In this document: one piece after another, positions 14,001-22,339 of the stretch
Layout of the letters: every line of letters begins with the position of its first letter
How positions within the stretch are numbered: position 1 is the stretch's first letter
Assembly: GCA_003561495.1 (NCBI GenBank)
Contig: PWWM01000155.1
Location: 1-23,748 of the forward strand
DNA: 23,748 nt
Direction: 5' to 3'
Origin: Gammaproteobacteria bacterium
Lineage (GTDB): Bacteria > Pseudomonadota > Gammaproteobacteria > Xanthomonadales > Wenzhouxiangellaceae
Notes under the pieces: generated by a model
Seen by the model: only the letters and a program-made list of their open reading frames with translations
Databases searched by the model: none
Told to the model about the DNA's origin: nothing
Made by a program: the position numbers and the translations under genes

Positions 14001-14813
14001 TCGGGCCACCACGTAGCAGATCCAGCCGGCATCGGCATCGCCGGTCTCACTGGGAGAATAAATGCCATCGCCCTCCCCGGTCTCCTCATCGGTCCCCTCC
14101 CAGTAGACGGTGGCCGAGCTGAAGCCGGCTTCAAGCAGCAATTCACGAATCTCCGGCAAGGTCCACAAGCGCCAGTGATATTCGAATGCGTTCTTCAATT
14201 CCGAGCCATCCGGAAACTCGAAGTGAATCAGGCAGGTCATGTGATGGTGGATGGGATCGAAGCTGGCCTGATCCCATACATAGGTGAAGTCATCGTACTC
14301 GGTGCGCTCTTCGAGTTCACGATGGGCGTCGTAACCGCCAAAGGCATCGAGAAAGAGCACGCCATCCTCGACCAGTGCCTCGCGGGCTCGGCCAAAGTAA
14401 CCCCGTAGCGTTTCCCGCGATGCAAAGAGGTAGTAACTGAAGTTCATCGCCAGAACCGCATCCACCGGAAGGGTGTCGGTGGTGAGCACGTCGCCGTGAA
14501 TCAGCTCCAGTCGCTTGCGCTGGCTGTCACTCAGACGCGCAACATGGTGCCGACGCCCCCATTCCAGCACATCCCCATCGAGATCCACACCGATCGCCTC
14601 ATGATTCTTGCCTTCGCGAATCCAGGCACAGGCCGTATTGGCCGTTCCGCAGAAATCCTCTCGGATGCGCTTCAGGGGGCGCCCCGTCAGTTCCTCGAAA
14701 GTCTCGGAGACGAATTCCAGTTCGCTTTCGGTATCCTGGACACTGGCCTCGTAGAGCAGGTGACGGTCCGCCTGATCCGCCTGGCTGAGCTGATTTCGCT
14801 TTTTTCTGGTCAT
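13995..14813 (-). CDS. Class I SAM-dependent methyltransferase
   Basis: This 272-residue predicted methyltransferase has motif I in the form IREDFCGTANTACAWI (DFCGTA replacing the usual DxGxGxG loop), followed by the acidic ribose-binding position in AIGVDLDGDVLEWG. DAVLAMNFSYYLF corresponds to motif IV and VLFLDAFGGYDAHRELE to the following strand. The substrate is unknown, and nothing in the C-terminal half identifies it as an RNA, protein or small-molecule enzyme. The frame is open about 26 codons further upstream, but that would run into pgsA; ATG 14813 fits the domain boundary, though no Shine-Dalgarno sequence is visible. It is the last gene of the minus-strand run, 19 bases after pgsA. 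Confidence 0.8.
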   Translation of the reverse strand: MTRKKRNQLSQADQADRHLLYEASVQDTESELEFVSETFEELTGRPLKRIREDFCGTANTACAWIREGKNHEAIGVDLDGDVLEWGRRHHVARLSDSQRKRLELIHGDVLTTDTLPVDAVLAMNFSYYLFASRETLRGYFGRAREALVEDGVLFLDAFGGYDAHRELEERTEYDDFTYVWDQASFDPIHHHMTCLIHFEFPDGSELKNAFEYHWRLWTLPEIRELLLEAGFSSATVYWEGTDEETGEGDGIYSPSETGDADAGWICYVVARR

Positions 14814-14832
14814 GGGAAAGGTCTGTTGATTC

Positions 14833-15432
14833 TCAGTTGCGCCGGTAGATGGCCGGCCAGGCCGCACGCAGATAGGTAAACATCGAAACAATGGTCAACA
14901 CGGCGGCCGCGACCAGCAGCCAGCGACCAATTTCCAACACCGGGATGACCCCCAAGGATTCTCCGTACAAGAGAAAGCCGATGGCCACCATTTGAAGAAT
15001 GGTCTTGATCTTGCCGGTCCAGGCCACTTTGACTCGTGCCCCCTCACCCAGTGAAGCCATCCACTCACGCAAGGCCGAGATGGTCACCTCACGGCCAATG
15101 ATAACGGCGGTCGACAACGCCAGTATTGTTTCAGGATGACGCTGCACGATGATGATCAAGGCCACGCTGACCATCAGCTTGTCGGCGACCGGGTCCAGAA
15201 AGGCCCCGAAAGTACTGGCCATACCGTAGCGCCGGGCGATCCAGCCATCCAGCCAGTCGGTAATCCCGGCCAGGATGAAAATGGTCACCGCCACGGTGTT
15301 GGCCCATTCCACCGGAAGGTAGAAAACCACCACCAGCACCGGGATCATGACGATGCGCAGCAGGGTCAACAGGGTGGGAATGGTCAGGGGCAAGGTGCTC
15401 GCTCCGCGATTCGGCGTGCCATTATCCCGCAA
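14833..15432 (-). CDS. pgsA: CDP-diacylglycerol--glycerol-3-phosphate 3-phosphatidyltransferase
   Basis: This 199-residue inner-membrane enzyme forms phosphatidylglycerophosphate, the committed step to phosphatidylglycerol and cardiolipin. The complete CDP-alcohol phosphotransferase motif is present: D59-x2-D62-G-x2-A-R67-x8-G76-x3-D80-x3-D84 (DWLDGWIAR through FLDPVADK). NIPTLLTLLR-type sequence near the start (TIPTLLTLLRIVMIP) and several membrane helices agree with E. coli PgsA (182 residues). The first 16 residues are an extension relative to E. coli. It lies 14 bases after uvrC, a common uvrC-pgsA pairing. Confidence 0.95.
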   Translation of the reverse strand: MRDNGTPNRGASTLPLTIPTLLTLLRIVMIPVLVVVFYLPVEWANTVAVTIFILAGITDWLDGWIARRYGMASTFGAFLDPVADKLMVSVALIIIVQRHPETILALSTAVIIGREVTISALREWMASLGEGARVKVAWTGKIKTILQMVAIGFLLYGESLGVIPVLEIGRWLLVAAAVLTIVSMFTYLRAAWPAIYRRN

Positions 15433-15446
15433 AATCGGGCATGATT

Positions 15447-17267
15447 TCAGGACAAATCCCGACCCTGCAAGTCCTGAGTGATGCGCTCGGCCAGCGTGCG
15501 GCTGATTCCCGGGATCCGGACCAGGTCATCGACGCTGGCCCGGCTCAAACCCTGCAAGCCGCCAAAATGCTCGAGCAGCTTCTGCCGACGCTTGGCACCG
15601 ACACCGGGAATCTGTTCCAGGGGCGAGGCCTGGGCGCGCTTCTGTCGCTTGCGGCGATGGGCGTTGATGGCAAAGCGATGGGCTTCGTCGCGAATCTGCT
15701 GAACCAGGTGCGAGGCCGGGTGATGCGGTCCCGGGCGGACTTGACGATCGCCCAGGATGAAGGTTTCGTAACCCGGCTTGCGTCCCGGCCCCTTGGCCAC
15801 CCCCATGACAGGTATCGCGTCCAGCCCCAAGGTCTCCAGTATCTGTCGGGCACGGGCCGTCTGTCCCTTGCCGCCATCAACCACGACCAGGTCGGGAATG
15901 TCGGCCCGATCCTCGAGCAATCGTTTGTAGCGGCGCTTGAGGACTTGCTCCATGGCGGCATAATCATCGCCCGGTTCGATACCGCGAATGTTGTAGTGCC
16001 GATAATTCTTGCGGCGCGCACCCTCTTCACCGAATACCACGCAGGAAGCGACTGTCTGTGTGCCCGACAAGTGGCTGATGTCGAAACACTCGATGTGCGA
16101 CGGAGGTGAGGAAAGATCAATAAGCTCGGCCAGTTCGGCCAGCCCTCGCCCGATCTGATCACGCTCGGCCAGGCGCCGGCGCAGCGCATCCGTGGCGTTG
16201 GTTTCGGCCAGTTTCAGCCATTGAGCGCGATCGCCGCGCACGCGCCAGCGCAACCGAACCCGGGATTCGCGCCGCTCGCCAAGCGCACGTTCCCAAAGAT
16301 CGGCCTCGGCAGGTTGTGCAGAAAGAATGATCTCGGCCGGGGCCTGACGCTGGGCGTAGTACTGACCAAGAAAAGCGCTGAGGATCGCTGCCGGATCGGT
16401 GTCGCCATGAAGATTGGAGGGAAAAAAGCAGCGTCCGCCAACATTGCGACCGTGACGAAACTCGACCACCTGAACGGCGGCCTGCCCACCGGCCACATGC
16501 AGGCCGATGACATCGAGACTTTCTACCGTCGCCTTGACATACTGATTTGAGCGCACCCCCTGCAAGGCCTGGATGTAATCACGCAGGGCGGCCGCCTTTT
16601 CGAAATCCAGCGCTGCACTCGCCTGGCGCATGCGCTCGGTTAGATGATCGATGACTGCAGCATTGCGACCCTTGAGAAATTCCACCGCGGCATCGACATC
16701 ACGCGCATACTCCTCCTGGCTGATATAGCCCACGCACGGGGCCGTGCAGCGATTGATCTGGTATTGCAGGCAGGGCCGGGTACGATTGGAAAATACCGTG
16801 TCCCGGCACTGACGCAGACCCAGCAGGCGATAAATCTGGTTGAGTGATTCACGCACGGCCCCGGCGCTGGAGTACGGACCGAAATACTGCCCCGGCTCGC
16901 GGCGACTGCCACGATAAAAGCCGATTCTCGGGTACGGGTGAGAGGAATCCAGGCGAATCCAGGGATAACTCTTATCATCACGCAGGTTGATGTTGAAGCG
17001 CGGCTTGTGGGCCTTGATCCACTCATTCTCCAGCAGCAAGGCCTCGGCCTCGGTGCGCGTCAGACTGACCTCCACCGCGGCAATCCTGCGCACCATCAGA
17101 TTGATGCGCGGTCCCTTGTCACGTCCGTCGAAGTAACTGGCCACGCGCCGACGCAGATTGCGGGCCTTGCCGACATACAGCACCTTGCCGCGCTCATCGC
17201 GCATGACATACACGCCCGGTCGGGTGGCGAGGGTACGGGCGAAAGCCCGACCGTCGAATCCTTTCAT
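15447..17267 (-). CDS. uvrC: Excinuclease ABC subunit C
   Basis: This nucleotide-excision-repair nuclease (606 residues; E. coli 610) incises DNA on both sides of a lesion in the UvrB-DNA complex. Domains in order: a GIY-YIG nuclease (about 14-95, RPGVYVMRDERGKVLYVGKA with GVY/YVG); a Cys cluster in CLQYQINRCTAPC (about 160-175); a UvrB-binding UVR segment (about 205-240, DFEKAAALRDYIQAL); an RNase H-like endonuclease domain (IECFDISHLSGTQTVAS, DLVVVDGGKGQ, about 395-540); and tandem helix-hairpin-helix motifs at the C-terminus (LEQIPGVGAKRRQKLLEHFG and LVRIPGISRTLAERI). The start overlaps the phosphatase stop by four bases (ATGA). Confidence 0.97.
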   Translation of the reverse strand: MKGFDGRAFARTLATRPGVYVMRDERGKVLYVGKARNLRRRVASYFDGRDKGPRINLMVRRIAAVEVSLTRTEAEALLLENEWIKAHKPRFNINLRDDKSYPWIRLDSSHPYPRIGFYRGSRREPGQYFGPYSSAGAVRESLNQIYRLLGLRQCRDTVFSNRTRPCLQYQINRCTAPCVGYISQEEYARDVDAAVEFLKGRNAAVIDHLTERMRQASAALDFEKAAALRDYIQALQGVRSNQYVKATVESLDVIGLHVAGGQAAVQVVEFRHGRNVGGRCFFPSNLHGDTDPAAILSAFLGQYYAQRQAPAEIILSAQPAEADLWERALGERRESRVRLRWRVRGDRAQWLKLAETNATDALRRRLAERDQIGRGLAELAELIDLSSPPSHIECFDISHLSGTQTVASCVVFGEEGARRKNYRHYNIRGIEPGDDYAAMEQVLKRRYKRLLEDRADIPDLVVVDGGKGQTARARQILETLGLDAIPVMGVAKGPGRKPGYETFILGDRQVRPGPHHPASHLVQQIRDEAHRFAINAHRRKRQKRAQASPLEQIPGVGAKRRQKLLEHFGGLQGLSRASVDDLVRIPGISRTLAERITQDLQGRDLS

Positions 17268-17743
17268 CGATTCGCCGCGAGTTCTCTGACCAGGCCTTCG
17301 GCGGCCGCATCCAGCATGTCAAGCACCCGTTGGAAGCCATCACTGCCGCCGTAATAGGGATCCGGCACTTCCAGCAAGCCATAGTCCGGCGCGAGATTCA
17401 TGACCAGATCGATTTCAGCCGTGGCGTCGATCGGCGCCATGCGCACCAGGTCATCGAGATTGGACTGGTCCATGGCATAGATCCGCTCGAAACGGTGAAA
17501 ATCAGCCGCCGTGACGACTCGGGCACGCTCCTGGCTGATATCCACGCCGAACACGCGGGCATGATCAATGGCACGAGCGTCGGGTGGACTGCCGGTGTGA
17601 TAGCCGATCGTGCCCGCCGAATCGGTCAGGATCTCGATTCCGGCCGCCTTGAGCCGGTAGTCGAACATGGCCTTGGCCGTCGGACTGCGACAGATATTTC
17701 CCAGGCAAACAAACAATATGTTTTTCATCGTCTTTAAGGGCAT
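17264..17743 (-). CDS. Low-molecular-weight protein-tyrosine phosphatase
   Basis: This cytoplasmic phosphatase of the LMW-PTP family (159 residues) has the N-terminal P-loop C13-LGNICR19-S (Cx5R) and the general-acid Asp128 in VPDPYYGG. The DSAGTIGYHTG segment is also typical. In bacteria these enzymes either dephosphorylate capsule or exopolysaccharide tyrosine kinases (Wzb type) or have housekeeping roles. No tyrosine kinase is in the window, and the same gene lies next to kdsB in Pseudomonas. ATG 17743 begins 3 bases after kdsB; the internal ATG at residue 6 would give the more usual MKNILFVCLGN start and is a real alternative. Confidence 0.93.
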   Translation of the reverse strand: MPLKTMKNILFVCLGNICRSPTAKAMFDYRLKAAGIEILTDSAGTIGYHTGSPPDARAIDHARVFGVDISQERARVVTAADFHRFERIYAMDQSNLDDLVRMAPIDATAEIDLVMNLAPDYGLLEVPDPYYGGSDGFQRVLDMLDAAAEGLVRELAANR

Positions 17744-17746
17744 GCT

Positions 17747-18487
17747 TCAGTTCTTGGATTCACGAAACCGTTCCAGGTCCTCGGCCGTGTCAATGCCGAC
17801 CGGGATGGTCTGCGCCGCGGCCGCAACCGCAATATTCCAGCCGGCCTGCAGGGCGCGCAACTGCTCCAGGGACTCAGCCCGCTCCAGCGCGCTGGACGTC
17901 AGACTCTGCCATTCCCGCAGGGCGCCCGCACGGTAGGCATACAATCCGACATGCCGAAGCGCCGATTGGTTCGGCCATCGCCCGTCGCGTGGATGCGGTA
18001 TGGGCGCACGCGAAAAGTAAAGTGCCCGACCGCGGTCGTCACGCACCAGCTTGACGACATTCGGATCGCGCCACTGCGCCTCATGGGTGATCCGGGTATA
18101 CAACGTCGCCATCTGCGCGACCGAGTCATTGCGCAACAACCCGGCCACCTGGCGGATGCAGGCGGGCGGCATGCTCGGTTCATCACCTTGCAGGTTGACC
18201 ACAATTGCACGCTCGTCAAAGCCCAGAGTCGAGACCGCCTCGGCGAGCCGATCCGTGCCCGATTGATGCTCGGCCGATGTCATTACCACCCGGCCGCCGG
18301 CAGCGCCGACCACTGCGGCGATTTCGTCGTTCTCGGTGGCCACATGCACACTGATCGCCCCGCATTGCTCGGCGCACCTGAGTGTATGAACCACCAGCGG
18401 CAGACCGGCCACCTCCAGCAGGGCTTTTCTCGGCAATCGCGCGGAGTCCAGGCGAGCCGGAATCAGAATATGAAAATCATTGTCCAC
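17747..18487 (-). CDS. kdsB: 3-deoxy-manno-octulosonate cytidylyltransferase
   Basis: This enzyme activates Kdo to CMP-Kdo for attachment to lipid A. The nucleotide-binding start IPARLDSARLPRKALLEVAG matches the family pattern (IPARxxSxRLPxKxL). Further conserved parts are QSGTDRLAEAV, VNLQGDEPSMP, YFSRAPIPHPRD, RHVGLYAYRAGAL and PVGIDTAEDLERFRE. I chose GTG 18487 because AGGAG lies 7 bases before it and the protein becomes 246 residues (E. coli 248). The upstream ATG 18511 has no Shine-Dalgarno sequence and would add 8 residues not expected in the family. The start overlaps lpxK by 11 bases. Confidence 0.95.
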   Translation of the reverse strand: MDNDFHILIPARLDSARLPRKALLEVAGLPLVVHTLRCAEQCGAISVHVATENDEIAAVVGAAGGRVVMTSAEHQSGTDRLAEAVSTLGFDERAIVVNLQGDEPSMPPACIRQVAGLLRNDSVAQMATLYTRITHEAQWRDPNVVKLVRDDRGRALYFSRAPIPHPRDGRWPNQSALRHVGLYAYRAGALREWQSLTSSALERAESLEQLRALQAGWNIAVAAAAQTIPVGIDTAEDLERFRESKN

Positions 18488-19469
18488 GGAAAAACTCCTG
18501 CAGGTGCTCATTCAGACGATCGAGAAAGCTTCGCGGAATCCGGGCCTCAACGCGAACCACGCGCACATCGACGCCGAGGTCATGCCGAGCCAGCTTGACG
18601 GCATCCTTGGCGGTCACCATCACCGGCCCCTGAAGGCCGGCCAGATCACCGGACTGATAGTCATGATGGTCGGCATGAATGCGGTGTTGGCGAATACGCA
18701 TCCCGGTCTCGGTCAGCATTCGAAAAAACGAGTCAGGGTGAGCGATACCGCAGGCCGCATCCACTTCCACGCCTGAATAATCCTCCACCGGCTGTTGTTC
18801 GGTTCCATCGAGACTCGTGATCGCCACCGGTTCAAGCGAATAGCGCAAGGCTCTCGGCCAGTGCCATTGCCCACCCTTGATCATGACCTGATCAACTGTT
18901 CCGATGCGCGACAGCGGTTGGCGCATGGGTCCGGCCGGAAGCAGCTGTCGATTGCCCAGCCCGCGAACGCCATCGACGACGCAGATCTCGAAGCTGCGCG
19001 GCAAGGCGCCATGCTGAAGACCATCATCGGCAATCACCGCCTCGGCACCTGCGCTTACTGCAGCCTTGAGGGCCGCCAGCCGCGAACGGCACACCCAGAC
19101 CGTGACGCCACTGGTTTGGGCGATCTCGATCGGTTCGTCACCAAAGTGTCCGGGATCACCGTCGGGCGGGACGCGCTCCGGCTCGCCCGGCTCACTTCCG
19201 CCGTAACCCCGGCTGATCACGGCCACCTGAATGCCCCTCTTTTGCAGGTGCCTTGCCAGGGCAATGACCACCGGTGTCTTGCCGCCGCCACCCACGGTCA
19301 GGTTGCCGACCACGATGACCGGCACCGGCGGACGCGCAGTGGGTCGGGTCAGGCGCCTGGCCCACCATTTGAAATAAAGGCCCGACAGGATCCTCAAGGG
19401 AATGCCGGGTCTGGATGGGCCATACCAGATGCGATTCAAGTACCGTTCGATGGCCCGACGCATGGTCAC
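18477..19469 (-). CDS. lpxK: Tetraacyldisaccharide 4'-kinase
   Basis: This inner-membrane-associated kinase adds the 4'-phosphate to the lipid A precursor disaccharide. At 330 residues it matches E. coli LpxK (328). The Walker A-like motif is in VGNLTVGGGGKTPVVIALA (about residues 54-72), with VISRGYGG, HFGDEPIEIA and AVIADDGLQHGALPR (Walker B-like region) following, and the C-terminal VTAKDAVKLA. The N-terminal IPLRILSGLYFKWWARRL is the membrane-contacting helix. The first possible start is GTG 19469, overlapping the msbA stop by four bases (GTGA); ATG 19463 two codons on is equally possible. Confidence 0.95.
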   Translation of the reverse strand: MTMRRAIERYLNRIWYGPSRPGIPLRILSGLYFKWWARRLTRPTARPPVPVIVVGNLTVGGGGKTPVVIALARHLQKRGIQVAVISRGYGGSEPGEPERVPPDGDPGHFGDEPIEIAQTSGVTVWVCRSRLAALKAAVSAGAEAVIADDGLQHGALPRSFEICVVDGVRGLGNRQLLPAGPMRQPLSRIGTVDQVMIKGGQWHWPRALRYSLEPVAITSLDGTEQQPVEDYSGVEVDAACGIAHPDSFFRMLTETGMRIRQHRIHADHHDYQSGDLAGLQGPVMVTAKDAVKLARHDLGVDVRVVRVEARIPRSFLDRLNEHLQEFFRGQ

Positions 19470-21223
19470 TGAGCCGTCGTTTGCAATTGCAGCTTGTGCA
19501 GGTAGTGATACAGGCCTTCGGTTCGGGCCAGCAGCGCCTCGTGGGTGCCGCTCTCGACTACCCTGCCCTGGTCCAGCACTACCACCTGGTCGGCCCGCTT
19601 GACCGTTGCCAGACGATGGGCAATGACCAGGGTGGTGCGATCCACCATCAAGGCCTCCAGGGCCGCCTGTATGGCTTGCTCGGATTCGGCATCCAGGGCC
19701 GAGGTGGCCTCGTCCAGGATCAGGATGGGGGCATTCTTGAGTAATGCACGGGCAATCGCCAGACGCTGGCGCTGACCGCCGGACAGCAGGGCGCCATCCT
19801 CGCCGATGGGCGTATCCAGTCCATGGGGCAAACGCTCGATGAACTCCATGGCATGAGCTTGACGGGCGGCCTGTTCGATTTGCGCACGGCTGGTCTCGCC
19901 CACCGCACCATAAGCGATATTGCCCGCCACCGTGTCATTGAACAACACGACATCCTGGCTGACCAGGGCGATGTGTCTTCTGAGCGCATCGAGGCGAAAC
20001 TCGGCGATGTCGGTGCCATCAATCCGGATCCGCCCGGCATCGGGTTGATAAAAGCGCGGCAGCAACTTGACCAGCGTACTCTTGCCGGACCCCGAGCGAC
20101 CAATCAGGGCGGTCACCGTTCCAGGGCCAATCGACAGGCTGACATCATGCAGGGCGGCCTGTTCGGCATCCGGATAGCGAAACGACACCTGATCGAATTC
20201 GATCCGTCCATGAATACGATCCGGAGCAAATGTTCCAGGATCAGGCTCGACCGGTGCATCGAGCACCCGGAAAATACTGTCAGCGGCCGCCAGTCCCTTC
20301 TCGATGATGGCGTGCATCTTGGTCAGGCGCTTCAGCGGCGGAATACAGGCGACCATGGCGGCCAGCACCGACATGAAAATCCCGGCGGTGACCTCGGCCC
20401 GCATGAACTCGCTGGCGGCGATGACCAGCAGCACGATGACCGCCAGTCCGGCTGCGAGCTGAATCAGTGAGGACGAAACCAGTTGGGTGGCCGCCAGCCG
20501 CAGATGCAGACGTCGGTTATCTTCGTTGATGCGTGAGAAATTGGCGTTTTCCTGTGCTCGCCCTCCATACACTTTGACCACCTCGTGACCACTGACCGCC
20601 TCTTCGGTGACGTGGGTGACATCGCCCATGGAATTCTGGATGCGTGTCGAGATGCTGCGAAATCGCCGGCTGATGACGGTCACCACCAGGGCGATGACCG
20701 GCGCCAGTAAAAGCATGGCCAGGGTCAGGCGCCAGGACTGGATCAACATGACCCCGACCAGCGCGATCACGGTAAAGATATCGCGCACGGTGCCGATCAG
20801 TGCCGTGGTCGCGGCTTGGGCCACCTGTTCAGCGTTGTAGGTCACCCGGGAAATCATCTGGCCCGAGGATTCACGGTCGAAGTAGCTGGCCGGTAATTCC
20901 AGGTAGCGGGCAAACAGGTCGCGGCGCAAATCCGCGATCAGGCGCCGGCCGACCCATTCCATGCCGAATACGCCGCCAAAATTGCCCAGGATGCGAAGCA
21001 TGACCGCCGCCATGACCAGGGCCGGCAGCCACAGGCTGAACTGCGGATCCGCGGCCACGATGGTCTCGTCGATCAGCGGGCGAAGCAGGTAGAAAAACAG
21101 GCCCTGCCCGGCGGCATCCAGGGCCACGGCGAAGATAGCCAGACCGAACACCAGGCGCTGCCGGACCACATAGGACAGCAGGCGCCGAAAGACCCGCGGG
21201 CCGGAGTCGGCCAGCACCGTCAT
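19466..21223 (-). CDS. msbA: Lipid A export ATP-binding/permease protein MsbA
   Basis: This 585-residue ABC half-transporter, working as a homodimer, flips core-lipid A across the inner membrane. The N-terminal half has six membrane helices (about residues 15-310), including the coupling segment ESSGQMISRVTYNAEQVAQA. The nucleotide-binding domain follows, with Walker A GRSGSGKST (about 373-381), signature LSGGQRQRLAIARAL (about 478) and Walker B ILILDEATSALD (about 500). Length and domain order match E. coli MsbA (582). Its place directly before lpxK is the classic msbA-lpxK arrangement and supports lipid A as substrate over a generic multidrug exporter. It overlaps exbD and lpxK by 4 bases each. 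Confidence 0.94.
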   Translation of the reverse strand: MTVLADSGPRVFRRLLSYVVRQRLVFGLAIFAVALDAAGQGLFFYLLRPLIDETIVAADPQFSLWLPALVMAAVMLRILGNFGGVFGMEWVGRRLIADLRRDLFARYLELPASYFDRESSGQMISRVTYNAEQVAQAATTALIGTVRDIFTVIALVGVMLIQSWRLTLAMLLLAPVIALVVTVISRRFRSISTRIQNSMGDVTHVTEEAVSGHEVVKVYGGRAQENANFSRINEDNRRLHLRLAATQLVSSSLIQLAAGLAVIVLLVIAASEFMRAEVTAGIFMSVLAAMVACIPPLKRLTKMHAIIEKGLAAADSIFRVLDAPVEPDPGTFAPDRIHGRIEFDQVSFRYPDAEQAALHDVSLSIGPGTVTALIGRSGSGKSTLVKLLPRFYQPDAGRIRIDGTDIAEFRLDALRRHIALVSQDVVLFNDTVAGNIAYGAVGETSRAQIEQAARQAHAMEFIERLPHGLDTPIGEDGALLSGGQRQRLAIARALLKNAPILILDEATSALDAESEQAIQAALEALMVDRTTLVIAHRLATVKRADQVVVLDQGRVVESGTHEALLARTEGLYHYLHKLQLQTTAQ

Positions 21224-21645
21224 TGCCCGTCTCCGCCCTCTTCCACGGTGGCAATGGTCAACCGACGTATTCCTTCGGCGGCGGCCGCGTCGAGCACCCT
21301 GACGACCAGCCGATGCGGCGCCTCGGCGTCAGCGCGTACCACCAGTGTGGCTTCCGGATTGTCGGCAAATCGCTCGACAATCGCCGCCTGAACCGTGGAC
21401 CGGGTGTCATCGGCCAGCATCTGATCATCGATGAACAATCGACCATCCTCGGTGATGACCATCTCGATGATGTTCGGCACGGTTTCGGTTTCCGCCGTGG
21501 CCGCCTCGGGCAGATCCAGGCGCAGCAGCGCGTGCCGCTCGAACGTGGTCGAGACCATGAAAAAGATCAACAGCAGAAAGACCACGTCGATCAACGAGGT
21601 CAAGTTGATCTCCGGTTCTTCGCGATCTTCGTGATAAAGCTTCAT
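21220..21645 (-). CDS. exbD: Biopolymer transport protein ExbD/TolR family
   Basis: This 141-residue protein has a short cytoplasmic N-terminus, one membrane helix and a periplasmic domain. The helix carries the proton-path Asp (D20 in NLTSLIDVVFLLLIFFMVST). The periplasmic part includes LVVRADAEAPHRLVVRVLDAA, typical of ExbD/TolR. With ExbB it forms a proton-driven motor that usually energises TonB or Tol-type envelope processes. No tonB is in the window. A copy next to msbA/lpxK and comEC is seen in Xanthomonas and Pseudomonas relatives. It starts 12 bases after exbB and overlaps msbA by 4 bases. Confidence 0.92.
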   Translation of the reverse strand: MKLYHEDREEPEINLTSLIDVVFLLLIFFMVSTTFERHALLRLDLPEAATAETETVPNIIEMVITEDGRLFIDDQMLADDTRSTVQAAIVERFADNPEATLVVRADAEAPHRLVVRVLDAAAAEGIRRLTIATVEEGGDGQ

Positions 21646-21657
21646 GACCGGATTCGA

Positions 21658-22278
21658 TCAGCGACCGCGTCTGCGATTGCCGGATTCGATGGTATGCATC
21701 AGCAACAGCGCCTGCTGCTCCATCTGCATCACGTGATCACGCACCAGACCGCGGAAATAGCGATAGAAAAAGAAGCTCGGAATGGCCACCGTCAGCCCGG
21801 CTGCGGTCGTGATCAAGGCCTCGGAAATCCCGCCGGCCAGTTCACCGGGGTCGCCAACGCCATGGACCATGATGGCGCTGAAGACCCGGATCATGCCGAC
21901 CACCGTCCCCAGCAGACCCAGCAGCGGCGTGATCCCGGCGATCGTGCCCAGCGTGTTGAGAAAACGCTCGAGCTCATGAACCACGTGCCGGCCAGTATCC
22001 TCCACCGCCTCCTTGATGACCTCGCGGCCGCGATGGCGATTGGCCAGGGCCGCGGCCAGCACCCGGCCCAGCGGCGAGGAACGGCGCAACTGGTCGATGT
22101 GTTTGGCGTCCAGCTCCTGTTGTTGCGCCCAAAGCTTGACCTGGGCCGGAATGCCGGCCGGCATCACCCGCCCCCGACGCAAGGCCAGGAATCGCTCCAG
22201 GATGATGGCCACGGCAATCACCGAGCACAACAGAATGGGCAGCATGAGCCAGCCACCGGCGATGATGATTTCTAGCAT
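21658..22278 (-). CDS. exbB: MotA/TolQ/ExbB proton channel family protein
   Basis: This 206-residue protein of the ExbB/TolQ type partners with the adjacent ExbD. Membrane segments are about residues 5-25 (IIIAGGWLMLPILLCSVIAV), about 108-130 and about 150-172. The diagnostic stretch TIAGITPLLGLLGTVVGMIRVF is followed by GGISEALITTAAGLTVAIPSFFFY, which holds the conserved Thr residues of the proton path. The basic C-terminus (NRRRGR) is cytoplasmic. It starts 61 bases after comEC, the largest gap in this run, so an internal promoter for exbB onward is possible, although I saw no clear one. Confidence 0.94.
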   Translation of the reverse strand: MLEIIIAGGWLMLPILLCSVIAVAIILERFLALRRGRVMPAGIPAQVKLWAQQQELDAKHIDQLRRSSPLGRVLAAALANRHRGREVIKEAVEDTGRHVVHELERFLNTLGTIAGITPLLGLLGTVVGMIRVFSAIMVHGVGDPGELAGGISEALITTAAGLTVAIPSFFFYRYFRGLVRDHVMQMEQQALLLMHTIESGNRRRGR

Positions 22279-22339
22279 TCAGCCCGTCTCGCTGATGAAA
22301 TTCTCCGACCCTGCATGATACGGGTTTTCCGTCCACAGA

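Noticed and set aside
14833..14990. tRNA genes after pgsA, which are common in Gammaproteobacteria
   Set aside because: No cloverleaf or TTCGANNC-type T-loop was seen downstream of pgsA; a methyltransferase gene follows directly.
15441..16109. A 222-codon plus-strand frame opposite the 3' part of uvrC
   Set aside because: It lies wholly inside uvrC, where the helix-hairpin-helix and nuclease motifs are unambiguous; no ribosome-binding site or recognisable domain.
18487..18511. ATG 18511 as the kdsB start
   Set aside because: GTG 18487 has an AGGAG at 7 bases and gives the family's normal N-terminus; the ATG has no Shine-Dalgarno sequence and increases the overlap with lpxK to 35 bases.
21223..22275. 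A 350-codon open frame on the plus strand antisense to exbD and exbB
   Set aside because: The product is rich in His, Gln, Asp and Arg with no family pattern, and both opposite-strand genes have clear motifs.
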